Assembly: GCF_000374925.1 (NCBI RefSeq)
Contig: NZ_KB895543.1
Coordinates: 62,001 to 126,000 of the forward strand
DNA: 64,000 bases
DNA from: Arthrobacter sp. 131MFCol6.1
GTDB taxonomy: Bacteria > Actinomycetota > Actinomycetes > Actinomycetales > Micrococcaceae
Direction: 5' to 3'
Under the pieces are notes generated by a model. The model was given only the letters and a program-made list of their open reading frames with translations, ran no database searches and was not told the DNA's origin. Below, piece after piece: positions 42,640-49,888 of the stretch; positions within the stretch are counted from its first letter, which is position 1; every line of letters starts with the position of its first letter. The translations under genes were made by a program, and so were the position numbers.

Positions 42640-43983
42640 ATGAATGGAGGGGTGGAGATCAACAAGGGCAACAGCAACAGCAACAGCGCCGCCGGCAATG
42701 GACTGGGCCTTTTCCGGGCCACCGGAATCTATGTCGGGGCGATCCTCGGCTCGGGCGTCCTGGTGCTCCCCGCCATCGCAGCCAAGGAGGCCGGCCCGGC
42801 GTCGCTCCTGGCCTGGGCCGTCCTGCTGGTGTTCTGCATTCCGGTTGCCTTCAGCTTCGCCGAGATGAGCCGCCAGCAGCCCGACGCCGGGGGGATCGCC
42901 CACTTCGTCAAGCGTGCCTTCGGGCGCCGCGCCTCGGTGGTGGCCGGGTACCTCTTCTACTTTTCGATCCCCTTCGGCGCCCCGGCAACGGCAGTGATCG
43001 GCGGCAACTACATCGCCTACGCGGTCGGCGGCGGCCGGAACACCGCGGTCCTCGCGGCGGCAGTGATCCTGTTGGCCGCCTTCGCGAGCAACGCCGTCGG
43101 CATCAGGGTTTCCAGCCGCGTGCAGCTGGCGCTCATGGTGCTGCTGGTGGGACTGCTCGCGCTCGCCGTCGTGCTCGCGGCGCCCCACGCAAAGGCGGAG
43201 AATTTCCAGCCCTTCGCCCCGCACGGCTACTGGTCGGTCGGCGGCGCCGCGAGCCTGCTGTTCTTCTGCTTCGCCGGCTGGGAAGCCGTCTCCCACCTTG
43301 CCGGGGAGTTCCGGAATCCCGGGCGCGATCTCCGGCGGGCCACGTGGCTCACGCTGATTGTGGTGGGTGCGGTCTACATCGGCGTTGTGGCCGCCTCGGT
43401 GGCCGTCCTCGGCCCGGAGCTGCCTGCTACGGCGGTGCCCGTCGCGGCGTTGCTGGAGAAGGGATTGGGCTCACTGGCGGCCCCGCTCACCGCGGTTGCC
43501 GCCGCCGTGTTGACGTTCGGCCCCATCAACACCTTCGTGGCCGGAGCCAGCCGGCTCGGGGCCGCCCTGGCGTCCGACGGCGTGCTGCCGCCCGCCCTTG
43601 CCCGCGGCGCCGGGCGGGGACAGGTGCCCGCCGGAAGCCTGGCAACCCTGGCCGTCCTGACGCTGCTGTCCTTCGCCGCGGCCATCGCCGGACTCACCGA
43701 CATGCAATTCCAGATCGGCGCCGCCTCGGCGTGTTTCACGGCCGTCACCGCGTTTGGGCTCGCTGCCGGCATCCGGCTGCTGCAGCCGCGCACGGCGGCC
43801 TGGTACGGCGTGATCCTGGCGGCCGGGGTCATGGTGGCGGTGCTGCTTTTCAGCGGCTGGGCGCTGGGGGTCCCGCTGGCACTGGCAGCGGCCGCCGTCG
43901 GCGTCGGCAGGCGCTTTGGCCGGACCCCGGAACCGGAGACGACGCCTTCCGTACTGACGCAACGCGCCGCCGCCCACCCGTGA
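42640..43983 (+). CDS. APC-family amino acid exporter, YjeH-like
   Basis: A 447-residue, about 12-helix permease of the APC superfamily. The IYVGAILGSGVLVLPAIAAKEAGP helix, PDAGGIAHFVKRAFGRRASVVAGYLFYFSIPFG and SHLAGEFRNPGRDLRRA segments resemble YjeH, which exports methionine and branched-chain amino acids. ATG 42640 (MNGGVEINKG) is preferred to a frame opening at 42610, but the site has no clean Shine-Dalgarno, and a GTG at 42652 is possible. The stop lies inside a 26-bp-spaced repeat. Confidence 0.82.
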   Translation: MNGGVEINKGNSNSNSAAGNGLGLFRATGIYVGAILGSGVLVLPAIAAKEAGPASLLAWAVLLVFCIPVAFSFAEMSRQQPDAGGIAHFVKRAFGRRASVVAGYLFYFSIPFGAPATAVIGGNYIAYAVGGGRNTAVLAAAVILLAAFASNAVGIRVSSRVQLALMVLLVGLLALAVVLAAPHAKAENFQPFAPHGYWSVGGAASLLFFCFAGWEAVSHLAGEFRNPGRDLRRATWLTLIVVGAVYIGVVAASVAVLGPELPATAVPVAALLEKGLGSLAAPLTAVAAAVLTFGPINTFVAGASRLGAALASDGVLPPALARGAGRGQVPAGSLATLAVLTLLSFAAAIAGLTDMQFQIGAASACFTAVTAFGLAAGIRLLQPRTAAWYGVILAAGVMVAVLLFSGWALGVPLALAAAAVGVGRRFGRTPEPETTPSVLTQRAAAHP

Positions 43984-44019
43984 CGCAACGGGCTGCCGTT
44001 TATTCGTGACGCAACGGGC
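43955..44019. repeat. Three-copy 26-bp-period repeat at the permease stop codon
   Basis: TGACGCAACG occurs at 43955, 43981 and 44007, exactly 26 bp apart. The second and third copies share the 15-bp CGTGACGCAACGGGC (43979-43993 and 44005-44019). The first lies in the last codons of the permease and the second supplies its TGA stop. The period is not a multiple of 3. On the other strand it lies just after the MarR stop. Confidence 0.75.
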
Positions 44020-44025
44020 CGCGAA

Positions 44026-44604
44026 TCAGCCGGGGCGCTGCCCCGGCTCCTGCTCTGGCCCGGGCCCGCGGGCCGCTTCCTCACCGGCCCGGACGGTGGC
44101 ATCGATCATGGAGTTCATGAACCGGGTGACGATCTCCAATTCCTCCGGCGTGAAGTTCGCCATGGCTGCACCCATGTGGCGGGCCAGCGGGAGGAACATT
44201 GCGCCGCCGTCCCGGTAGGCCTTGGGGGTCATGCGCAGCTGTACCTGGCGGCGGTCCGCGCCCTCGCGCTCACGGACCACGTGGCCGGAACTGTAGAGCC
44301 GGTCGATCAGGGCCGTAGTGGCCGGAGAGCTGAGGTTCAGCTCTTTCCTCAGCACCCCTGGAGTGACAATCTGGTCCCGCGCCGCGTGCCGCATGATGAC
44401 GGCGAGGGCGTTGAGGTCCGTGCGGTGCATGTCGTTGCGGCCGCCGGCGGAGTCCACATAGCGGTTGGCTTCGAGGGTGAATTCCTGCAGGATCCGGACC
44501 AGGGGCGGCGGGCCGGCGGCTTCGGGCGGGACTGTGTTCTTGGGCGGGACCGCGTCTTCAGATGGGCCCGCGTTATCGGATAGGCCCGGGGATTCGGCTG
44601 ACAC
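44026..44604 (-). CDS. MarR-family regulator divergent from an MMPL exporter
   Basis: A 192-residue regulator. Residues 1-35 are a Pro/Ser/Glu-rich, partly repetitive tail (DAVPPKN, NTVPPEA). The winged helix follows: RTDLNALAVIMRHAARD, ITPGVL-like recognition region (LRKELNLSSPATTALIDRLYSSGHVVRERE) and wing GADRRQVQLRMT. The region upstream contains repeated TATCTC/GAGATA sites, likely operators for itself and the MMPL gene. Such pairs usually control drug or lipid export. Confidence 0.87.
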   Translation of the reverse strand: MSAESPGLSDNAGPSEDAVPPKNTVPPEAAGPPPLVRILQEFTLEANRYVDSAGGRNDMHRTDLNALAVIMRHAARDQIVTPGVLRKELNLSSPATTALIDRLYSSGHVVREREGADRRQVQLRMTPKAYRDGGAMFLPLARHMGAAMANFTPEELEIVTRFMNSMIDATVRAGEEAARGPGPEQEPGQRPG

Positions 44605-44760
44605 GGCAGACCTCCTTCGTCCCTTGATCCTGCCCCGGCGGTCTGACCGCGGCAGGTCGGCGCTGTCGACGGCGCCTTCGGGAGTCTACTGCAGGGTCTG
44701 CGGAGCGGCCCGACGCCGGTTGTCCTTCCCATTCTCCTCCGGTAGCTTGCGCCGCCGTCT

Positions 44761-44800
44761 TATCTCTATGATGGAGATAGTCTACTATGGAGTTTATCTC
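44761..44800. promoter_or_regulatory. Repeated TATCTC/GAGATA operator candidates
   Basis: TATCTC (44761-44766), GAGATA (44774-44779) and TATCTC (44795-44800) give two overlapping inverted repeats, with spacings of 7 and 15 nt. They lie 35-74 nt before the MMPL start and between the divergent genes, the expected place for the MarR dimer. Which pair is bound is not readable. Confidence 0.55.
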
Positions 44801-44834
44801 AGGTCCTACTCCGAAGCGCACCCTGGAAGGAAAC

Positions 44835-47057
44835 ATGAAAACCACTTCGCCCGCTACGACGCGCGCCCCCCTCTGGCTGCGCTGGCTGGTTCCCGCAGTG
44901 CTCGTCCTGGCCTGGCTGGCGATCGCCGGCATCGGCGGCCCGACATTCGGCCGCCTGAGCGAGGTGTCATCCAACGACCAGGCATCATTCCTTCCCGCCG
45001 GTGCCGAGGCCACCGAAGCCGCGGATTGGCAGGCCAAGTTCAGGGACTCCAAGGAGATCCCCGCCGTGATCGTGGTGGAAAGCGACTCCGCCTTCACCCC
45101 GGCCCAGCTCCGCGAGGCCGCGGCCCTCAAGGGCACGCTGGAGGCCCTGCAAGCCGGAAGTACGGTGATCGGACCCATCCCGTCCGAGGACGCCAAGGCG
45201 GTCCAGTTCGTCGTGCCCATCGATTCCTCGGCGGAAGTGAAGACGGTGGTCAAGGAACTGCGCAACGAGGTCCAGGCGTCCGCGCCGGCAGGAATGCGGA
45301 CTTTCGTGACCGGGCCGGCCGGACTCACAGCGGACCTGGTGAGTGCCTTCGCCGGCATCGACGGCATCCTGCTGCTCGTGGCCCTCGGCGCTGTGTTCCT
45401 TATCCTGCTGATCGTCTACCGGTCGCTGCTGCTGCCCGTCATGGTGCTCTTCACTTCGGTCTTCGCGCTGTGCGCCGCGATCCTGCTGGTGTTCGGCATG
45501 GCCAAGGCCGGCTGGATCCAGCTGAACGGCCAAAGCCAGGGCATCCTGTCCATCCTGGTGATCGGCGCTGCCACCGACTACGCCCTGCTGTACGTGGCAC
45601 GGTTCCGCGAGGCCCTGACCCACACCACCGACCGGACGGCCGCCGCGCTCACCGCGTGGAAGGCCGCCTGGGAGCCGATCCTGGCCTCCGGTGCCACCGT
45701 GATCATCGCACTGCTCTGCCTGCTCTTCTCCGACCTCAACTCCAACAAGGCCCTCGGCCCGGTGGCGGCGGCGGGCATCCTTTGCGCGCTGTTCGCGGCA
45801 CTGACCCTGCTGCCGGCCCTGATGGCGCTGCTGGGCCGGGCGGCGTTCTGGCCGTTCCGGCCCAAGCTGCTGCCGGAAACCCAGCGGGAACCGGAACTGG
45901 TCACCGGGCTGGAGGGCCAGAAGGGGCTGTGGCGGGCCACCGGATCGCTCGTTGCCCGCCGGCCGCGCACGGTCTGGGTCGCCTCCGTCCTGTTGCTCCT
46001 TGTGGCCGGTGCCGGTCTCCTGCAGCTCAAGGCCAACGGCGTGGCCCAGACTGACGTCATCCTCACCGCCTCCAACGCCGTGGACGGCCAAGAAGCCCTG
46101 GGCCGGCACTTCGACGCCGGGTCCGGCAGCCCCGCGGTGATCGTGGCCGACGAGGCAAAGGCCCAGAACGTGCTGGCGAAGGTCAAGGCCAGCGACGGCG
46201 TCGGGGACGCCTATCTGCTGGCCGACGGCGGTGCCCCGGTCATCACCGGCGCGCCGGGCGCGCCGGCTGCCCCGGCCGTCAGGGACGGGAAAGTCCTGAT
46301 CAACGCGACACTGGACCACGCCGCCGACTCCACCGACGCCGAAAACGCCGTGCTATCGCTCCGCCAGGAACTGAAGAAGATCGACGCCGGGGTTTTGGTC
46401 GGCGGAGTGACAGCCACGGCCCTGGATACGAACACCACGGCCCAGCGTGACCTCGTCACCATCATCCCGGTGGTCCTGGGTGTCATCCTGGTCATCCTCA
46501 TGCTGCTGCTGCGCTCGGTGCTCGCCCCGGTCCTGCTGGTCGCCTCCGTGGTCCTGTCATACGCCGCAGCGATGGGCGTCTCCGCCTTCGTGTTGAACAA
46601 TGTCTTCGGCTTCCCCGGAGCGGACGCAACAGTGCCACTGTTCGGCTTCGTGTTCCTCGTGGCACTGGGCGTCGACTACAACATCTTCCTGATGAGCCGG
46701 GTCCGGGAGGAATCCCTCAAGCACGGCACCCGGGCCGGCATCCTGCGCGGCCTCGGCGTGACGGGCGGGGTCATCACCTCTGCCGGGGTGGTCCTGGCGG
46801 CCACCTTTGCGGCCCTCGGCGTCATCCCGATCATGTTCCTGGTCCAGCTCGCCTTCATTGTCGCGTTCGGCGTCTTGCTGGACACGGTGCTGGTCCGCTC
46901 CCTGCTGGTGCCCGCGCTGGCCTACGACATCGGCCCGCGGCTTTGGTGGCCCGGCAAGCTCGGCCGGCCCGGGAGCGGAGCCGCGGCCCGCGACGGCGAC
47001 CGGTCCTCTCTGTCTGCCGAAAATCCGGCAGAAAATGAGGAGGCAGGGGTCCGCTAG
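44835..47057 (+). CDS. MMPL-family RND transporter
   Basis: A 740-residue inner-membrane exporter. It has the MmpL architecture: one helix (about 15-35), an extracytoplasmic domain, five or six helices including ILVIGAATDYALLYVARFREAL, then a second copy with FLVALGVDYNIFLMSRVREESLKHGT. The Asp-Tyr pairs in these helices (TDYALL and VDYNIF) carry the proton path. Family members export lipids, siderophores or drugs. ATG 44835 follows GGAAGG at 44825-44830; the frame from 44787 overlaps the operator area. Confidence 0.92.
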   Translation: MKTTSPATTRAPLWLRWLVPAVLVLAWLAIAGIGGPTFGRLSEVSSNDQASFLPAGAEATEAADWQAKFRDSKEIPAVIVVESDSAFTPAQLREAAALKGTLEALQAGSTVIGPIPSEDAKAVQFVVPIDSSAEVKTVVKELRNEVQASAPAGMRTFVTGPAGLTADLVSAFAGIDGILLLVALGAVFLILLIVYRSLLLPVMVLFTSVFALCAAILLVFGMAKAGWIQLNGQSQGILSILVIGAATDYALLYVARFREALTHTTDRTAAALTAWKAAWEPILASGATVIIALLCLLFSDLNSNKALGPVAAAGILCALFAALTLLPALMALLGRAAFWPFRPKLLPETQREPELVTGLEGQKGLWRATGSLVARRPRTVWVASVLLLLVAGAGLLQLKANGVAQTDVILTASNAVDGQEALGRHFDAGSGSPAVIVADEAKAQNVLAKVKASDGVGDAYLLADGGAPVITGAPGAPAAPAVRDGKVLINATLDHAADSTDAENAVLSLRQELKKIDAGVLVGGVTATALDTNTTAQRDLVTIIPVVLGVILVILMLLLRSVLAPVLLVASVVLSYAAAMGVSAFVLNNVFGFPGADATVPLFGFVFLVALGVDYNIFLMSRVREESLKHGTRAGILRGLGVTGGVITSAGVVLAATFAALGVIPIMFLVQLAFIVAFGVLLDTVLVRSLLVPALAYDIGPRLWWPGKLGRPGSGAAARDGDRSSLSAENPAENEEAGVR

Positions 47058-47096
47058 GCGGGACCGAGCACCGCGGCCGCCGTCACTGTCCCCCAG

Positions 47097-48059
47097 TCAC
47101 CGTCCACCGTCGCCCCACCAGGCGACGGTGGCGGCGGCTGCCTCATGCAGCGGGGTTGGCGTCAGCCCCAGGGCGGCCTGGCTCGCCGTGGAATCCATGA
47201 CGAAGGGGTGCTCGAACTGGTACATGGTCTCGGCCAGCTCCCGCATATCCGGGGAAAAGAAGCCCATTGCCTTCACTGCCCACCCGGGTACGCCGGTGAC
47301 CCGCGGTGCCCGGGCGCCGGCCGCCTTGGCGAATGCCCCCGCGATCTCGCGCTGGGTAAGCGCAGGTCCGGTGGGCGCATGCCACACCCGGTTCCACACC
47401 TCAGCCCTGCCTGCCGCGGCAATCATGGCGGCCGCGAGGTCCGGGACGTACGTGAAGGAATGCGGCTGGTCCGTCCGCCCGATCACCTGCATTGGCTTGC
47501 CGGCCGCGACGGGCCGGACCATGCGCTCGCCGGCGTGCGAGTTGCGGACCCGCGGGCCGAAGAAGTCGCCGGCCACCATGCTCACGGTAGCGGTGGGGGA
47601 CGCCGCGCGGGCAGCGAGCAGCGCGGTCCGGACGCCGCGCTTGCCGCCCTGCGCCTGCCGGGGGCTGTCTTCGGTCATGATGTTTTCCGGGGTGCTGTAG
47701 GAGTACAGGCTTTCCGGAAAGACGACGACGGCGCCCGCCGCGCCCGCCGCAGCGAGCACGTTCAGCTCGGCGGCCGGCAGTTCCCTGGCCCACACTTCGG
47801 CGTTGTACCGCGAGCCGTGGATGCAGTGAAAAACGGCCGCGGCGCCCCGGAAGGCCTCGCCGAGCCGGGCGGGCTCGGAAACGTCGATGGACAGTTTTTC
47901 CACCAGCGGATGGGCGGGTCCGCTGCCGGACCTCGTCAGGAGGCGCACCCGGTGGCCCGCTGCAGCCAACTGTTCCGCGACGGTCCAGCCCACCGGGCCG
48001 GCCCCTGTGACGACATAGAGCCTGGACGATTGGTGCCCGGAGGCTGCAGGTTGGGACAT
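47097..48059 (-). CDS. NAD-dependent epimerase/dehydratase-family (extended SDR) protein
   Basis: A 320-residue Rossmann protein. The NAD(P) motif is GAGPVGWTVAEQL (about residues 19-31). Further segments are AAVFHCIHGSRYNAEVWA, VFPESLYSYSTPENIMTEDSP and a C-terminal HEAAAATVAWWG. The Tyr in SLYSY takes the usual YxxxK place, but no Lys follows at the expected distance, so it may be an atypical SDR like NmrA-type sensors. ATG 48059 follows AAAGGAG on the minus strand. The longer frame to 49118 overlaps the divergent TetR gene and is rejected. Confidence 0.83.
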   Translation of the reverse strand: MSQPAASGHQSSRLYVVTGAGPVGWTVAEQLAAAGHRVRLLTRSGSGPAHPLVEKLSIDVSEPARLGEAFRGAAAVFHCIHGSRYNAEVWARELPAAELNVLAAAGAAGAVVVFPESLYSYSTPENIMTEDSPRQAQGGKRGVRTALLAARAASPTATVSMVAGDFFGPRVRNSHAGERMVRPVAAGKPMQVIGRTDQPHSFTYVPDLAAAMIAAAGRAEVWNRVWHAPTGPALTQREIAGAFAKAAGARAPRVTGVPGWAVKAMGFFSPDMRELAETMYQFEHPFVMDSTASQAALGLTPTPLHEAAAATVAWWGDGGR

Positions 48060-48080
48060 TCCGATCTCCTTTGAACTATC

Positions 48081-48163
48081 GAGAGCAGTGCTCTCCCATT
48101 CAGGATGCGACGCCGGGTCCACCAAGTCAAGAGCGGTGCTCACATTTGTTGACAGTGCTCTTG
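48081..48163. promoter_or_regulatory. TetR operator cluster in the epimerase/TetR intergenic region
   Basis: GAGAGC-AGT-GCTCTC (48081-48095) is a perfect inverted repeat. A second, shorter copy AAGAGCGGTGCTC is at 48129-48141, and a half-site AGTGCTCTT at 48154-48162. TTGACA (48149-48154) overlaps the half-site and, with AATGCT at 48171-48176, could form the TetR promoter. The latter ends 6 nt before ATG 48183, suggesting a leaderless autoregulated transcript. Confidence 0.65.
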
Positions 48164-48182
48164 GATGTGGAATGCTGGACTC

Positions 48183-48980
48183 ATGCCAGAGGACAGGACT
48201 GCGGGCGCGATAGGCGCCGGCGTTGCAGCCAGCCAGGCCGGAGCGGCCGCCGCGGCTGTGCGGCCGCGCACCCCACGCGAGCGTGCCCGGGCCCAGACCG
48301 TCGCCGATATCGTCCGGCTGGGCCGCGAGCATCTGGCGCTGCACGGGGCCGCCGCGCTGTCCCTCCGTGCCGTGGCCCGTGATCTCGGCGTCGTCTCGTC
48401 GGCGGTGTACCGCTACGTGGAGAGCCGCGAGGAGCTGCTGACCCTTCTGCTGATTGATGCGTACAACGACCTCGGCGACGCGGTGGATGCCGCCGTCGGG
48501 GCCGTGCCGGAGGCTGACTTCGGCGGGCGCTTCGCGGCGCTGGGGGGCGCGGTGCGGGGCTGGGCGCTGCGCGAGCCGTCCCGCTACGCCCTGCTCTTTG
48601 GCAGTCCGGTGCCTGGTTACCGGGCCCCGGCGGAGCGGACCACCGGCCCGGGAACCAGGGTGATTACGGCCCTCATCGGCATCCTCGACGGCGCCTTCCG
48701 GGCCGGGCGGCTGGCCGAGGCCGGCCGGCAGGGCCCTGCCGTGGCCGCCGGACTGGCCGGGGACCTGGCGAAGATCCGCGCCGAGTTTGGCCTGGCGGTG
48801 CCGGATGACCTCCTGGCCCGCGGCGCGCTTGCCTGGACCGCACTCTTCGGCGCCGTCAGCTTCGAAGTTTTCGGCCAGTACGGCGCCGGCACATTCACTG
48901 CCCCGGAGGAGCTCTTCGGCCACCACCTCGCGGTGCTGGCGGACGTCGCGGGGCTGCCGGCGGCCGGCGCTGCCCCGTAA
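48183..48980 (+). CDS. TetR-family regulator
   Basis: A 265-residue regulator. The first 35 residues are an Ala-rich unstructured leader. The DNA-binding helix-turn-helix is ADIVRLGREHLALHGAAALSLRAVARDLGVVSSAVYRYVESREELLTLLL (segments about residues 45-95). The C-terminal ligand domain has WALREPSRYALLFGSPVPGYRAP, typical of TetR_C_13-like members. ATG 48183 is preferred, directly after the promoter; no ribosome-binding site is visible, in line with a leaderless start. It is divergent from the epimerase, its probable target along with itself. Confidence 0.88.
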   Translation: MPEDRTAGAIGAGVAASQAGAAAAAVRPRTPRERARAQTVADIVRLGREHLALHGAAALSLRAVARDLGVVSSAVYRYVESREELLTLLLIDAYNDLGDAVDAAVGAVPEADFGGRFAALGGAVRGWALREPSRYALLFGSPVPGYRAPAERTTGPGTRVITALIGILDGAFRAGRLAEAGRQGPAVAAGLAGDLAKIRAEFGLAVPDDLLARGALAWTALFGAVSFEVFGQYGAGTFTAPEELFGHHLAVLADVAGLPAAGAAP

Positions 48981-49071
48981 ACGAGCTTCCCCTGTTGCCC
49001 CGCCGTGGTGCTCGATAGACTGCCCCTGCGCCCGCACGGGCGCGCCAGATGCGTCCAGGAAGGATCCATCC

Positions 49072-49548
49072 ATGTCTGAAGAGAACAGGCCTGAAGAGAA
49101 CAGGCCTGCTGAGAACACGCCTGAAGAGAACGTCCCCGGAAAAGCAGCGCCCCAGAACGTCGATGCCGGTCCCGCGGAACGTGAAGCAGAGGCCGCGGCG
49201 CCCGAGGGGCAGTATGTCGAGGGCGACTACGGCTCCGCCGGCGCGGCAGGCCAAGTCCCGCCCACGGCCGTCGAGGGGGAGTACGCGGCGGGGGACTACG
49301 GCGAGGCCGGCGTGGCCGGAGCAGCCGTCGTCGGCGACGTGGAAGGCGACTATCCCGAGGGTGACTACGGCGAGGGCGGGGTCTCCGCTGAGCCCGCCGG
49401 TGTCGCCGGTGAGTCGGCCGACGTCGCCGAGGAAGGTGAATACCCCGAAGGGGACTACGGGAGCGCCGGTACGTCCCGTCCCGAGCGATCCGCCCGGCCG
49501 GCAGCGGGAGAGCCTGCCGACGGCGACGCCGCCCGGGACGACAACTAA
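49072..49548 (+). CDS. Acidic tandem-repeat protein, function unknown
   Basis: A 158-residue, strongly acidic protein without membrane segments or a signal peptide. The N-terminus repeats ENRPE/ENTPE four times (15-bp DNA unit from about 49080). The rest holds four copies of a 13-14-residue unit E-G-x-Y-x-x-G-D-Y-G-x-A/G-G: EGQYVEGDYGSAG, EGEYAAGDYGEAG, EGDYPEGDYGEGG and EGEYPEGDYGSAG, with spacers of 13-30 residues. ATG 49072 follows AGGAAGGATC. I do not recognise a family with certainty. A disordered, possibly phosphorylated or metal-binding protein is a guess. Confidence 0.8.
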   Translation: MSEENRPEENRPAENTPEENVPGKAAPQNVDAGPAEREAEAAAPEGQYVEGDYGSAGAAGQVPPTAVEGEYAAGDYGEAGVAGAAVVGDVEGDYPEGDYGEGGVSAEPAGVAGESADVAEEGEYPEGDYGSAGTSRPERSARPAAGEPADGDAARDDN

Positions 49549-49564
49549 CGCCAAGGAAAACGGC

Positions 49565-49596
49565 GGGACCAGCCGGCGCGGGCGCCGGCTGGTCCC
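49565..49596 (+). terminator. Perfect 14-bp hairpin after the acidic repeat gene
   Basis: GGGACCAGCCGGCG (49565-49578) pairs with CGCCGGCTGGTCCC (49583-49596) around a CGGG tetraloop, 16 nt after the stop. The following bases are CTGCCC, with no U-tract. It is the likely end of the transcript. Confidence 0.7.
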
Positions 49597-49731
49597 CTGC
49601 CCGGGTCTGCGCGCCGGCGCTCACGGTGAAGGTTCGCGCAGGGCGAAACGCTGCCCGGGAGGCGCTAGAAGGGCTGGAATCCGGGGGATTTAGGCGGCGA
49701 TGAGTTGCCGCGGCCCGGGCGGGAAAACAAA

Positions 49732-49752
49732 GTTGAGTCAATGTCGCTCAAC
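49732..49752. promoter_or_regulatory. HAIR operator 1 (HspR binding site)
   Basis: GTTGAGT-N7-GCTCAAC is a perfect inverted repeat close to the HAIR consensus CTTGAGT-N7-ACTCAAG bound by HspR. It lies just upstream of the -35 box of the dnaK promoter. Confidence 0.9.
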
Positions 49753-49758
49753 TTTGAA

Positions 49759-49786
49759 TTGACTTATGTCCGCCTCTGGGTAAAGT
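49759..49786 (+). promoter_or_regulatory. dnaK operon promoter
   Basis: TTGACT (49759-49764) and TAAAGT (49781-49786), with a 16-nt spacer, form a plausible housekeeping-sigma promoter. It lies between the two HAIR operators; the second operator overlaps the -10 end, so HspR binding would block it. Confidence 0.65.
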
Positions 49787-49805
49787 TGAGTGTAGATCGC
49801 TCAAT
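49785..49805. promoter_or_regulatory. HAIR operator 2 (HspR binding site)
   Basis: GTTGAGT-N7-GCTCAAT matches HAIR with one break in symmetry. It overlaps the last bases of the -10 box and the start-site region of the dnaK promoter. Confidence 0.88.
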
Positions 49806-49888
49806 AACGGTCGGACCGGCTGCGGTTTAGAGCCACTGCGGGTCCGCGGCCATCTCCGCAAGATTCCAAGGAAGTAAGGAAGCAATCC

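Noticed and set aside
48060-49118. N-terminal extension of the epimerase-like gene
   Set aside because: The open frame runs antisense through the TetR gene and the operator region; ATG 48059 has a strong AAAGGAG.
48183-49548. Acidic repeat protein as a C-terminal extension of the TetR gene
   Set aside because: They are in different frames; TetR ends with TAA at 48978-48980 and the repeat gene has its own ribosome-binding site before ATG 49072.
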